Shown: positions 1-7,600 of the stretch, one piece after another
Layout of the letters: the number at the start of each line of letters is the position of its first letter
Position numbering within the stretch: position 1 is the first letter of the stretch
Assembly: GCA_029935255.1 (NCBI GenBank)
Contig: JAOZKS010000023.1
Location: forward strand, 7,023 to 15,716
Length of the DNA stretch: 8,694 bases
Origin: Pontiella sp.
GTDB taxonomy: Bacteria; Verrucomicrobiota; Kiritimatiellia; Kiritimatiellales; Pontiellaceae
Reading direction: 5' to 3'
The notes under the pieces: generated by a model
Seen by the model: only the letters and a program-made list of their open reading frames with translations
Told to the model about the DNA's origin: nothing
The model's database searches: none
Made by a program: the position numbers and the translations under genes

Positions 1-1358
1 ACAATGCACTCCTTGACCATACCGACCAACCGGTCGGCAATGGACCGGGTCAGCTCCTCGCTCGGCCCCTCAACCATTACACGGCACATGGGTTGCGTGC
101 CTGAATAACGGATGAGCACACGACCTTGGTCCGCCAACTCGGCTTCGGCTTCGGCAATGGCCTTCTGCAAGCTTGCAATCTCTGAAAGGGGAGGCTTTTC
201 AGCTACGTTTATGTTTATTAACACCTGTGGAAAAACCGTCATGACTTTAGCCAGTTCAGAAAGCGGCCTTCCCGTCTCGCGCATGATGCCCAGCAATTGA
301 AGTGCCGAAACAATGCCATCGCCGGTCGTGTGATAGTTGTGGAAAATAATATGTCCGGAATCCTCTCCGCCCAGCACCGCCTCCTTTTCCTGCATCAGCT
401 CCAACACACAGCGGTCGCCGACATCGGAGACTTCGGTTTCGATGCCGAGTTCCTTGAGCGCCACATGAAAACCAATGTTGCTCATCACCGTGCCCACCAC
501 CAAATTGTTTTTCAGCAGTCCGTTATCCTTATAGTGCTTGGTGCAGATGGCGATAATCTGGTCGCCCGTCAATTCATTACCGTTTTCATCGACGGCAATA
601 AGGCGGTCGCCGTCGCCATCGAAAGCCAGTCCAACATCCGCCTTCAATCCCTTCAGCTTCGTGCATAAATCCTGCGTATGCTGAGAACCGCAACGGTCGT
701 TGATATTCATTCCATCGGGCGTTGCATGGATCGTCGTCACCTCTGCGCCCAGCTCCGAAAAAATAAGCGGGGCACACTTGTAGGTTGCCCCGTTCGAGCA
801 ATCGAGCACGATCTTCATTCCATCGAGCGTCATTCCATCAGGGAATGTATGTTTGCAGAATTCAATGTAGCGCCCCATGGCATCGTCAATACGCTTGGCC
901 TTGCCCACTTCCTGCGCCACCGGACGAATATTGTTAATGCGTCCGCTTAGTACCAGATCCTCAATTTCAGCCTCCATCTCGTCGGGAAGCTTATAGCCGG
1001 TTCGCGCGAAAATCTTTATGCCGTTGTCGAAATAGGGATTATGCGAGGCTGAAATAACAAGGCCCGCGTCGGCACGCATGCTCTGGGTGATGAAGGCCAC
1101 GGCCGGCGTCGGGATGGGCCCGAGCAACAGCACATCGACCCCCATCGAGGTAATCCCCGCCGTCAACGCGTTTTCGAGCATATAGCCGCTCAGCCGCGTA
1201 TCCTTACCGATAATAATGCGCGGACGCGTGCCCTTTTCGGCATGGTGTTCCTTGCAGGTATAAGCAATTGCACGCCCAATCTGCAGGGCCATTTCCGCCG
1301 TCATGTTGCCTTCGTTCGCCATTCCGCGAACCCCATCTGTTCCAAATAGTTTTCCCAT
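1..1358 (-). CDS. glmM: Phosphoglucosamine mutase GlmM (C-terminus cut by window edge)
   Basis: Cytoplasmic enzyme that converts glucosamine-6-phosphate to glucosamine-1-phosphate on the way to UDP-GlcNAc, for peptidoglycan and envelope glycans. The reading frame is open from the ATG at 1358 to the left edge, 452 codons; the family is about 445-455 residues, so only a few residues are missing. Visible motifs: FGTDGVRG (5-12); the phosphoserine loop ISASHNP with the phosphorylated Ser at 105; the Mg-binding loop DGDGDR (247-252); VGDRCVLE; GGEDSGH (about 330-336, sugar recognition); TTGDG; and the phosphate-binding loop RYSGTQP (417-423, usually RYSGTEP). All catalytic positions are intact. 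Start choice is supported by a GGAG at 1367-1370, eight bases upstream. The gene begins four bases after the stop of the beta-helix acyltransferase gene, so the two are almost certainly co-transcribed and probably translationally coupled. Confidence 0.97.
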   Translation of the reverse strand, partial: MGKLFGTDGVRGMANEGNMTAEMALQIGRAIAYTCKEHHAEKGTRPRIIIGKDTRLSGYMLENALTAGITSMGVDVLLLGPIPTPAVAFITQSMRADAGLVISASHNPYFDNGIKIFARTGYKLPDEMEAEIEDLVLSGRINNIRPVAQEVGKAKRIDDAMGRYIEFCKHTFPDGMTLDGMKIVLDCSNGATYKCAPLIFSELGAEVTTIHATPDGMNINDRCGSQHTQDLCTKLKGLKADVGLAFDGDGDRLIAVDENGNELTGDQIIAICTKHYKDNGLLKNNLVVGTVMSNIGFHVALKELGIETEVSDVGDRCVLELMQEKEAVLGGEDSGHIIFHNYHTTGDGIVSALQLLGIMRETGRPLSELAKVMTVFPQVLININVAEKPPLSEIASLQKAIAEAEAELADQGRVLIRYSGTQPMCRVMVEGPSEELTRSIADRLVGMVKECI

Positions 1359-1362
1359 CGTT

Positions 1363-2526
1363 CTATCTCCAAAGTTGTGCAACGCCATCGACGATGGATT
1401 GCAGCCATATCCGTCCAGCCGCTTGTGTGTCGGCTTTCATGGACTGGATCGTTTGAGTGTATGACCCCTCGTTGTTCATTGCTTCCAGAGCCGGAACAAA
1501 GTTTCCCGGCTCTGGCAACACCACCTGTTCCAACTTCGATTTTAGCGCAGGCCACTCCGCATGAAATCGTTTTTGTGCTTCAATTATTTCTTCGGAGCCG
1601 CCGTTCGCTTCCAGCCTTTGAAACGAACATTCCATTTTCCCCGCCAAATCACCGAGCCGTTTAATGCGTTCCGCCAATATCAGGTCGAGATTTTTCAGTC
1701 CTCCGTCGAGACAGGCCTGGTCGAACGCATCGCGAACGAAGCGTCGGCGCACCGTTTGATACCACGCCTTGAGTGCCATGATATTTCCAATATACAACAG
1801 GTTGTTTTCAATAATCCGATCAATCCGATGATAGATACCGGTTTCGTAGTCTATTGTTTTCCCTGAAAGGGTTTCGGGAATGTGGAGTTTTCCCGATTCA
1901 AGTAAATCCTTGCGGCAGGTTGTTCCCGCCGCCACGATATTGCCGTATTCAATCCGGGCGGGGCCAACCAACCCGCCCTGCCCTCCTAGAAAGATGGGTT
2001 TTTGATCGAGAAATACGCCGCGCGGCACATCGCCAATCAACGAGGCCGTCGCCTTATCCTGATGCGGCGTATAATTGAAATGGATATAGGATGAGCCGAC
2101 TTCGCTATGGTCTTTGCGACTGGTTCCGCCCGCCATAAGTACATCGCAAAAATTGATTAAGCTACCCAGCGTGGTGAAGGGCATCAGGAGGGTCTGCTTA
2201 AGCCCAACGGTGTGCGCTCCGTTGGCTTCTTCCTCCAAAATGGTACCGGCCCGAACATGTGCACCGCTAGCCATATTGGCCCCATCGAAAAAGGTTGCGC
2301 CCGAGAAAAATCCTCCCTTCAGCTCAACCCTGCGCCCCAACTGGCAATGATCAAGGGTTGCTGGAGCTTCCGATCCAATCACGCAGCCCGGACCTATTGA
2401 GGTTGTTGCACCCAGAATGCGGCACCCGGAATGAATGATCACATCCTCGGCAATACGCGCCGAATCGACTTCCTCGCCGATCACAACGCCTGTTTTCAGC
2501 CATTCATCTGCTTTTCGGTGACTCAC
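1363..2526 (-). CDS. Left-handed beta-helix acyltransferase, GlmU C-terminal-like, with helical tail
   Basis: 387 residues, cytoplasmic, no signal peptide. Residues about 10-205 are hexapeptide-repeat sequence of the left-handed beta-helix type (for example GVVIGEEV, CRILGATTSIGPGCVIG, GAHVRAGTI, YGNIVAAGTT). A conserved-looking core at about 103-185 (GAHTVGLKQT, AGGTSRKDHSEVG, HFNYTPHQDK, FLGGQGGLVGP) resembles the acetyltransferase half of GlmU, where His, Asn, Tyr and Lys side chains bind acetyl-CoA and GlcN-1-P. No N-terminal nucleotidyltransferase domain is present. Residues about 230-387 are predicted helical (WYQTVRRRF, AERIKRLGDLAGKM) and do not belong to the GlmU fold. The start is a GTG at 2526 with GGGAG nine bases upstream; an in-frame stop about 50 bases further up and the absence of ATG, GTG or TTG between exclude a longer form. 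Direct linkage to glmM suggests amino-sugar acylation in UDP-GlcNAc or a related sugar-nucleotide pathway. Similar proteins are sometimes named UDP-GlcNAc pyrophosphorylase, but no such domain is visible. The substrate is unproven. Confidence 0.85.
   Translation of the reverse strand: MSHRKADEWLKTGVVIGEEVDSARIAEDVIIHSGCRILGATTSIGPGCVIGSEAPATLDHCQLGRRVELKGGFFSGATFFDGANMASGAHVRAGTILEEEANGAHTVGLKQTLLMPFTTLGSLINFCDVLMAGGTSRKDHSEVGSSYIHFNYTPHQDKATASLIGDVPRGVFLDQKPIFLGGQGGLVGPARIEYGNIVAAGTTCRKDLLESGKLHIPETLSGKTIDYETGIYHRIDRIIENNLLYIGNIMALKAWYQTVRRRFVRDAFDQACLDGGLKNLDLILAERIKRLGDLAGKMECSFQRLEANGGSEEIIEAQKRFHAEWPALKSKLEQVVLPEPGNFVPALEAMNNEGSYTQTIQSMKADTQAAGRIWLQSIVDGVAQLWR
1367..1370 (-). promoter_or_regulatory. 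glmM ribosome binding site inside the upstream gene
   Basis: GGAG lies eight bases before the glmM ATG and falls within the last codons (Leu-Trp-Arg-stop) of the preceding gene, whose TAG is at 1363-1365. Ribosomes ending the upstream gene sit on this site, which suggests translational coupling. The coupling is inferred from the arrangement. Confidence 0.7.
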
Positions 2527-2535
2527 TTGAATCCG

Positions 2536-2540
2536 CTCCC
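2536..2540 (-). promoter_or_regulatory. Ribosome binding site fixing the GTG start of the beta-helix gene
   Basis: GGGAG ends nine bases before the GTG at 2524-2526. It decides the start, because the frame has no ATG, GTG or TTG between this codon and the upstream in-frame TAG. An ATG at about 2541 is in another frame. Confidence 0.65.
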
Positions 2541-2545
2541 ATTCG

Positions 2546-2617
2546 TTTCCAATCCTTGGAAATATCGAGGGAATCTATCAGAACCCTACGGAATGTCGCT
2601 CCCTTTTTCCAAGGATT
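2546..2617. repeat. Two copies of a TTTCCAAGGATT palindromic element, in inverted orientation
   Basis: Copy A at 2546-2562 reads on the minus strand TTTCCAA-GGA-TTGGAAA, a perfect 7-base stem with a 3-base loop. Copy B at 2606-2622 on the plus strand begins with the same 12 bases, TTTCCAAGGATT (2606-2617), but its second arm is decayed (AGAGC in place of GGAAA). The pair therefore also forms a perfect 12-base inverted repeat (2551-2562 with 2606-2617) around a 43-base spacer. It fills the 104-base gap between the esterase stop and the acyltransferase start. In the transcript the local hairpin and the long-range hairpin exclude each other. It may be a dispersed intergenic repeat of this genome, a processing site or an attenuator; there is no U-tract, so it is not a classical terminator. 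Confidence 0.6.
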
Positions 2618-2630
2618 AGAGCGGTGCATA

Positions 2631-3443
2631 TCAGCGACCGGGTGGCACGAGGAACCCGGATTCGAGCAACCACGCTTCGCACAACTGCGGCCATTGGGAG
2701 ACGGGATGCTTAGAAGGTCGAAGGCCGTAGCCATGGCCGCCTTTGGAAAAAAGATGTAGTTCGGCGGGAATTCCCTTGGAATCAAGGGCTGTGGCGTAGG
2801 CTAGGCTACTGCGGTAGTACTTATGATCATCGCGGGTTTGAACGATAAATGCGGGAGGTGTTTTGCCGTCAACTTGGATCTCCCCAACGAGTTCGGCCGT
2901 GCCCTTTTTATTGAGATATGCCGGGTAGATCAGCATGGAGAAATCAGGGCGGTCCGGCGAGTTGCTGCATGCTGCGGTCAGGTGGCCGCCTGCAGAAAAG
3001 CCGATCATGCCGATGCGCTTGGGATCAATATTCCAATCGTCGGAATTCTTGCGGGCCATGCGGATCGCGCGGCGGGCATCTTCCAGTGCACCCATCCGAT
3101 TGTTTGGAACCCTGTACTTGAGCAAGGCCGCAGAAATGCCAATTGAATTAAGCCAGTCCACCACCTCGGTGCCTTCAAGGTTGTGGGCCAGAATATTATA
3201 ACCGCCGCCCGGGCAGACAATGACGAGAGGACTGGGGGTTTCCGGTTTTCCGGCAGGGGAAAAAGTCAACGTGGGTTGGCTGACATTCGTGATCCGGATT
3301 ACGTTTTTTTTCGTGTTCGAGCTAACGGCCTCGGGGATTTTCGCTCCTAATCCGGGCATATCCCCATCCCAGAGTGGTATTTCAGTCTGCGCCATAGAAG
3401 AAAGGTTCCCCGCCAACATCAGTGCTACAATACTATTTTTCAT
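2631..3443 (-). CDS. Secreted alpha/beta hydrolase, acetyl-xylan-esterase-like (BD-FAE / XynB-type esterase)
   Basis: 270 residues, probably removing acetyl or other acyl groups from plant or algal polysaccharide outside the cytoplasm. A short signal peptide is visible at 1-19 (MKNSIVALMLAGNLSSMAQ, cut before TE). The oxyanion-hole segment is CPGGGY (77-82), followed by a WLNSIGISAALLKYRVP segment (97-113) typical of this esterase group. The nucleophile elbow is GFSAGGH (148-154) with Ser150. The acid is Asp205 or Asp206 in QTRDD, preceded by PPAFIVQ, and the catalytic His is His237 in KGGHGYGLRPS. The triad is complete and the length is normal for the family. The start ATG at 3443 has no clear Shine-Dalgarno sequence, but it overlaps the stop of a short coding-like frame (ATGA), so coupled initiation is possible. 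Family members commonly sit in polysaccharide-utilisation clusters, which fits the secreted neighbours upstream. The exact acyl substrate cannot be told from sequence. Confidence 0.9.
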   Translation of the reverse strand: MKNSIVALMLAGNLSSMAQTEIPLWDGDMPGLGAKIPEAVSSNTKKNVIRITNVSQPTLTFSPAGKPETPSPLVIVCPGGGYNILAHNLEGTEVVDWLNSIGISAALLKYRVPNNRMGALEDARRAIRMARKNSDDWNIDPKRIGMIGFSAGGHLTAACSNSPDRPDFSMLIYPAYLNKKGTAELVGEIQVDGKTPPAFIVQTRDDHKYYRSSLAYATALDSKGIPAELHLFSKGGHGYGLRPSKHPVSQWPQLCEAWLLESGFLVPPGR

Positions 3444-3541
3444 GCACGGAGCTTAAGCCGCGCATACTCATTGGTCAAATGATAGTTCGTGGCGGAAAGC
3501 GCTGGAGCCATGGAAAGTTCCGGGTCGGCGAGGCCCCCTTT
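3440..3541 (-). pseudogene. Coding-like 3' remnant overlapping the esterase start (ATGA)
   Basis: Between the stop of the 336-residue protein (3540) and the esterase ATG (3443) a second minus-strand frame reads like the end of a real protein. It includes GGLADPELSMAPALSATNY, then HLTNEYARLKLRA, and stops at TGA 3442-3440, sharing ATGA with the esterase start. The ending EYARLKLRA resembles the FxRLxV-type ends of the C-terminal modules on secreted proteins such as the one just upstream. No credible start or domain belongs to it: its frame continues open into the 3' end of the upstream gene, where that gene uses another frame. It could be the surviving tail of a deleted gene that once preceded the esterase, a +1 shifted extension of the 336-residue protein at an A6 run (3546-3551), or a short leader starting at ATG 3511. 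Confidence 0.4.
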
Positions 3542-4550
3542 ACTGTTTTTTAACATGGACTCGGTTGAAGAGCATTTCGGCATTGTCGGTCTGTACGGTG
3601 TAGGTGTTGAGCGGCGGAGTGGCGGCGATATTGCTCTCGATATTGCTCCACGCGTCGATCAGCAGGTTGCTACGCGAATCGACGGAGTAAATCCGCCCGC
3701 CCACACTGTCCCAGTGAAAGATGAACCTGTCGGCGGGTTTTACGCCGTTTGCGGTGATCGTGAAAACGGAGTTGGAGTCGGTTGGGTCGGTGCCGGCGAT
3801 CTCTTCCTCGCCGTCGGTCAGCAAGTCACCATCCATGTTGCCGGTTCCGGTGGAGAGGATGTTCGGGCTGTTGAGGTAGAGCAGTTCCCAGTCATCATCG
3901 AGGCCGTCGTTATCGGTGTCGCCCGGCTGCGGATTCCAGGGGTTTGTGCTGATACGCACGTCATCGATATAAAGTTCCGAGCCGTCGCCTGCCTTGAAGC
4001 GGACTGCTCTGAGCGCAGTCTGTGCATTAGCGTGGAAGCCGAACTGATTGATGACCTGAGTGCCGTCAATCCAGAGGGACCAGGTTTCGGTGGAATAATC
4101 GCTGTGAATTTGAACGCGGCTCCATGCGGAGGTGCTCACGGTGGTCGCGGTGTTAATGGGGATCTGGTTATTATAGGCCGAGAGGGTATTGTTGGCGTTG
4201 ACCCAGAAGATGACGGTCGCATCGGTAAGGAGCTGATCCGCATTCACTGCGCCGGCACTGGGCTTCCACGCAAAAACAGTCCAGACGTCTGTCTGCCCGT
4301 CGTTGAAGGTTTGATCCAGTTCCGCGTTGGAGATGCGGGCGGCCTGATCGAACTCCCATGCTTCTGCCGTCTGTATGATGGCATTGGAGCTGGCATCGAC
4401 CCACCCGTGCTGCCCGTGTGCCGGCCCCAAAACGTGCGCCATGGTTGGCGGATTGGGTTCGAACGTTTCGGTAAAGGGAAGCGTGGCTCCCCGGGAGGCG
4501 GCTGAAACTAAAAAAACCATCGACAAGAATGTGGCATGAATTGTTTTCAT
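3540..4550 (-). CDS. Secreted lectin-fold protein with TSP3 calcium repeats and a C-terminal beta module
   Basis: 336 residues. The signal peptide is residues 1-22 (MKTIHATFLSMVFLVSAASRGA). Residues about 24-201 look like a concanavalin A-like jelly-roll domain: TETFEPNPP at the first strand, GWVDASSNAIIQ, alternating hydrophobic strands (TVIFWVNANNTLSAYNN, WSRVQIHSDYSTETWSLWIDG) and the closing ELYIDDVRIS. This organisation is typical of carbohydrate-binding or LamG-like modules. Residues 211-258 carry TSP3-type calcium-binding repeats: DTDNDGLDDDWEL, then NMDGDLLTDGEEE and GTDPTDSNS. Residues 262-336 form a small module (FIFHWDSVGGRIYSV, SNLLIDAWSNI, LFNRVHV) of the kind that ends many exported sulfatases and glycosidases in Kiritimatiellota-like bacteria; that association is from memory. 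No catalytic motif is recognised, so binding or adhesion is more likely than catalysis. An AGGTGA at 4560-4565, nine bases before the ATG, supports the start. An antisense frame of similar length is a shadow. Confidence 0.88.
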   Translation of the reverse strand: MKTIHATFLSMVFLVSAASRGATLPFTETFEPNPPTMAHVLGPAHGQHGWVDASSNAIIQTAEAWEFDQAARISNAELDQTFNDGQTDVWTVFAWKPSAGAVNADQLLTDATVIFWVNANNTLSAYNNQIPINTATTVSTSAWSRVQIHSDYSTETWSLWIDGTQVINQFGFHANAQTALRAVRFKAGDGSELYIDDVRISTNPWNPQPGDTDNDGLDDDWELLYLNSPNILSTGTGNMDGDLLTDGEEEIAGTDPTDSNSVFTITANGVKPADRFIFHWDSVGGRIYSVDSRSNLLIDAWSNIESNIAATPPLNTYTVQTDNAEMLFNRVHVKKQ

Positions 4551-4652
4551 ATTTTTTTATCACCTACTTGTAGTAACATTTCGACAGAGATTCCGACTAT
4601 GAATCCGAAACAACAGAGGCGTAGCATCGAACCAGACCGCAACAAACGCCCT
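4551..4652 (-). other. Intergenic gap before the 336-residue gene; probable promoter location, none identified
   Basis: This 102-base gap separates the giant gene from the 336-residue gene. Besides the ribosome site it holds a small dyad, GATTC (4589-4593) and GAATC (4601-4605), and the candidate hairpin at 4615-4654. I could not identify -35 and -10 boxes with confidence. Confidence 0.3.
4560..4565 (-). promoter_or_regulatory. Ribosome binding site of the 336-residue secreted protein
   Basis: AGGTGA followed by an A-rich nine-base spacer (TAAAAAAAT) and ATG. It is the clearest Shine-Dalgarno among the secreted genes here and supports the ATG at 4550. Confidence 0.65.
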
Positions 4653-4654
4653 CT
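4615..4654 (-). terminator. Weak candidate terminator hairpin after the giant gene
   Basis: On the minus strand AGAGGGCGT (4654-4646, beginning in the stop codon) can pair with ACGCCTCT (4622-4615) with one bulged G, enclosing a 23-base loop. Only a broken T-run (GTTGTTT) follows. The position directly after the stop suits a terminator, but the long loop and poor U-tract make it weak. Confidence 0.3.
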
Positions 4655-7600
4655 ATTTGAGCATTATCACGGTTCCTTCCTCGGGCATAACGAATGCCTC
4701 AAAAGAACTTGGCCACTCCACTACAGAGAAAGAATAGTTCAGGTCAGCCAAGTTACGTGATGTCTGAAACAGAGATACTTCATCTGTATTGGTCATATCT
4801 AAACCCATCCGGCCGAACGACAAATTATCATAGAAAGCCGAGGCATACTTCGGTTGTGCGCATTCACCCATAATAGAGGTGTTTCTATCTGAACCAACCG
4901 GAGTAATAGTTTCTGTCCAGTTGTCAGGATACGAAGCATTTGTATCCAGAGTTCGAAGACGGTCTGCTACATGCTGTACTTTCATTGATGTTATCGGATC
5001 AGTATCCGAGTTCTCAATAACCCAGGCAACAGCATGACAACTCGGTTTGTTATCTAAGGATTTAAATGAGACCTCGTCCTCTGCGCTGATCCATACATTT
5101 CCTATGTCTCTGGCTAGATAATCCCGGGCCCCGATACGTGCCCAGCCTCTTTGCTGCACATGTAAAAAAGCACTAGACCTATTTCCAAGCGGAGGGCTAA
5201 TTGGAAGACACGTCGTGCGATTACCTGCAAAATCAGTTTCAATTCGGCGAACAGGCAACCAATTAGCACCTGTGAATTCCACTACCGCATAACTTACACT
5301 GACCCCCCCGTCAACAAAAACACCATCCATTCGTGTAAATACAGGTTGGCCTGATGCGTTTAAATCCGCTGTATGCATTACCTCAGATGTATTGGTACCG
5401 GACTGCCCGGTAATAAATATTACAATCTTGTTCGGATCCTGAATTCCGGCAACCGCTGGCCCTGCTTCTACAGGTGTTTCGGCCGTCATATTAAGAAGGC
5501 GTTGATCACGAACAACGATCTCATTTAGACCTGCGCCCAGATATTCAATAATTTCCCAGCTCACCTTGAAGTCGCCCATATAATTCGTATACGCGCCGCA
5601 CTTAACGCCAAAGTCGGACTCCCCGGGGCGGGATATCGTTACAGAGATGGGAAGGTTTGTTGGATTTGTTATCACAGCTGACTGATCGCGCATCTCATAG
5701 GGCTGCCCAAATGTATTACTGCTTCCGTTTAACGAACTACTGACCAGACGTATAAAAGCATTGGTCGGCGTCGTTGAATCGTCCAGAAAATAATCTGCTC
5801 CTTCTGTCAGGGTAATGCTTCCATAACCCGGTTGTATTGTCGCTGTTCCGCGATGAACACGAAAGAATTCAGAACGTGTATTAATGGTTATTGTAGCGGT
5901 AGCAGTCAGGGCACCATCGGAAACAGTATATTCAAAAATATCCTTTCCGGTAAAACCACCATTTGGAGTGTATGTCAGATTAGCTCCACCTCCTGTAATC
6001 GTCACATTTCCATAATAAGGCGGGGTAAATCCTGTAATAGCAAGTGTGTCGCCATTGATGTCCGAATCATTTTCCAGCACATTCAATACTGTTGCTGTAT
6101 CGGGAAGGATATACAAAAAATCATCGTTTGCTATTGGCGATATCGGAGGATCCACATTTTCTTTTAGGGGATATAGGTCATTATGCGAAAGCAATGCCAC
6201 TTCAACATCATTCAACGATCTATTGTAAATCATACAAGCGTCCATGTACCCTTTGAAGTACTTGTCCGAGACTAAAATTGACCCCCCGCCAGCATCCACC
6301 CGGCAATTATCATCGGACCCGGCGAAAGTAATCCGGTCGGCAGTACTGTTTACAAGCCCGAATCCTATGCTTGTCAATTCAGTACGAGTCAAGCGGGCAT
6401 TATCCTTAAACAAATAACCACGCAAAGTATTGCAGGCTCCGTCAAACACTAGAGTTACTGCATACCACTGATTTAGCTCCAGAGGAGGCAATGAATCCGC
6501 GGCATGGAGATCAAGATATTTTTCAGCAGAACCATTACTGGTCCAGGCACCGATCCAGACTTTATTCTCCTTCAGATATATTACCCTTCCGTCGGATGAA
6601 TCACCTTCTTTATACAGTATTTTATATGGATCACCTGCCGTGCCAAATTCTGTTGCTACGAAATGAAGGTTAACCGAGCGGTTTGTGACTGTTCCAAGAT
6701 CCGCGGAGGGAACATCGATAAAACCATTTCCAGTTAAACAGGAAAGCACCCGGTTGTTGACTCCTGACACACCTCCCACTGCGGTTCCATCAGGCAAAGG
6801 ATTGGTAAGGTAATTGGTAGATCCCATGGAAGCGGAGTTATCAGCCAAAACATCGCTATTAAAAGTAAATTGAACGGCAAATTCACGGTCGTGTACATAC
6901 GGAACAAGATCCCAGCGAGGGCTTGTAAGTCTGCTGCCTGATGTCATGCCATCATAATCTGTCTCCTGGGTATCTCCTGGCCAAGTGCCCATATTAAATT
7001 CCTCAAGATTTGGAGTACTTCCATTATGATCCCAATCATCGTCCCCTTCAATCCAACCGCTCCATTTGGTTACATGAGGGCCTTTTTTTCGGAATAGACT
7101 TTCCTGAAAGTTACTTAGTTTGTCACCGTCATAATCCAGACTGGCATCTGAAGCATCATAAATATCGAACCACTGATACCCTGTAAGTGGATTTATGAAA
7201 TCCATATGCTTAATCATATAGAAGATTTCCAACGCATTGCCTATGCCATCCCCATCAAAATCAGCATTTGATTGGTTAACTACAAAGTTATTATAATCTC
7301 CTTTAACAGAAGTCGTATACCCATCGGACGGATCATTCGGGTCAAGTCCAGGTATTAAACCGCATTCATACGTATCAAAAATATTATCCCAATCCGAATC
7401 AGGATCATTCGGGTCAGTGCCATAAATGTTAATTTCATCATATGTGGATATCAGATCCCCGTCAGGATCATCCGCAACCGGAGCCGTATTTGTAAATGCT
7501 GACATAAGCCATAAGGTATTTTCAACCCAGGCACCGGTATCTTCATCCACATATTTCCCGAGTGTAAGCATTGTCCTGTTAACGGGATATAGCGCCTCGG

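Noticed and set aside
297..950. Plus-strand frames of 90 to 123 codons in the left region
   Set aside because: They lie wholly inside glmM on the other strand, which is unambiguous from its motifs.
2546..2562. Rho-independent terminator for the esterase gene
   Set aside because: The hairpin is A/T-rich with no following U-tract and ends only a few bases before the next ribosome site, so a repeat or processing element fits better.
2504..2785. Minus-strand frame of 93 codons crossing the esterase end and the acyltransferase start
   Set aside because: It overlaps both genes in another frame, and its product (for example DISKDWKRMGADSSE) simply reads the intergenic palindromes and the acyltransferase start out of frame.
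3540..3556. Programmed -1 frameshift at an AAAAAAC heptamer near the end of the 336-residue gene
   Set aside because: The heptamer is not in the required phase for this gene (codons are AAA AAA CAG), and the coding-like downstream frame is +1, not -1. A homopolymer indel or gene remnant is simpler.
3489..4505. Plus-strand open frame of 338 codons antisense to the 336-residue secreted protein
   Set aside because: The minus strand has a signal peptide, a jelly-roll, TSP3 loops and a good ribosome site, whereas the plus product has no recognisable domain. Long antisense frames are expected opposite a G+C-rich gene.
4563..4572. CTACTTGTAG palindrome overlapping the ribosome site of the 336-residue gene
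   Set aside because: A 4-base stem with a 2-base loop cannot fold as RNA, and a 10-base palindrome is unremarkable by chance, so I do not call it an operator.
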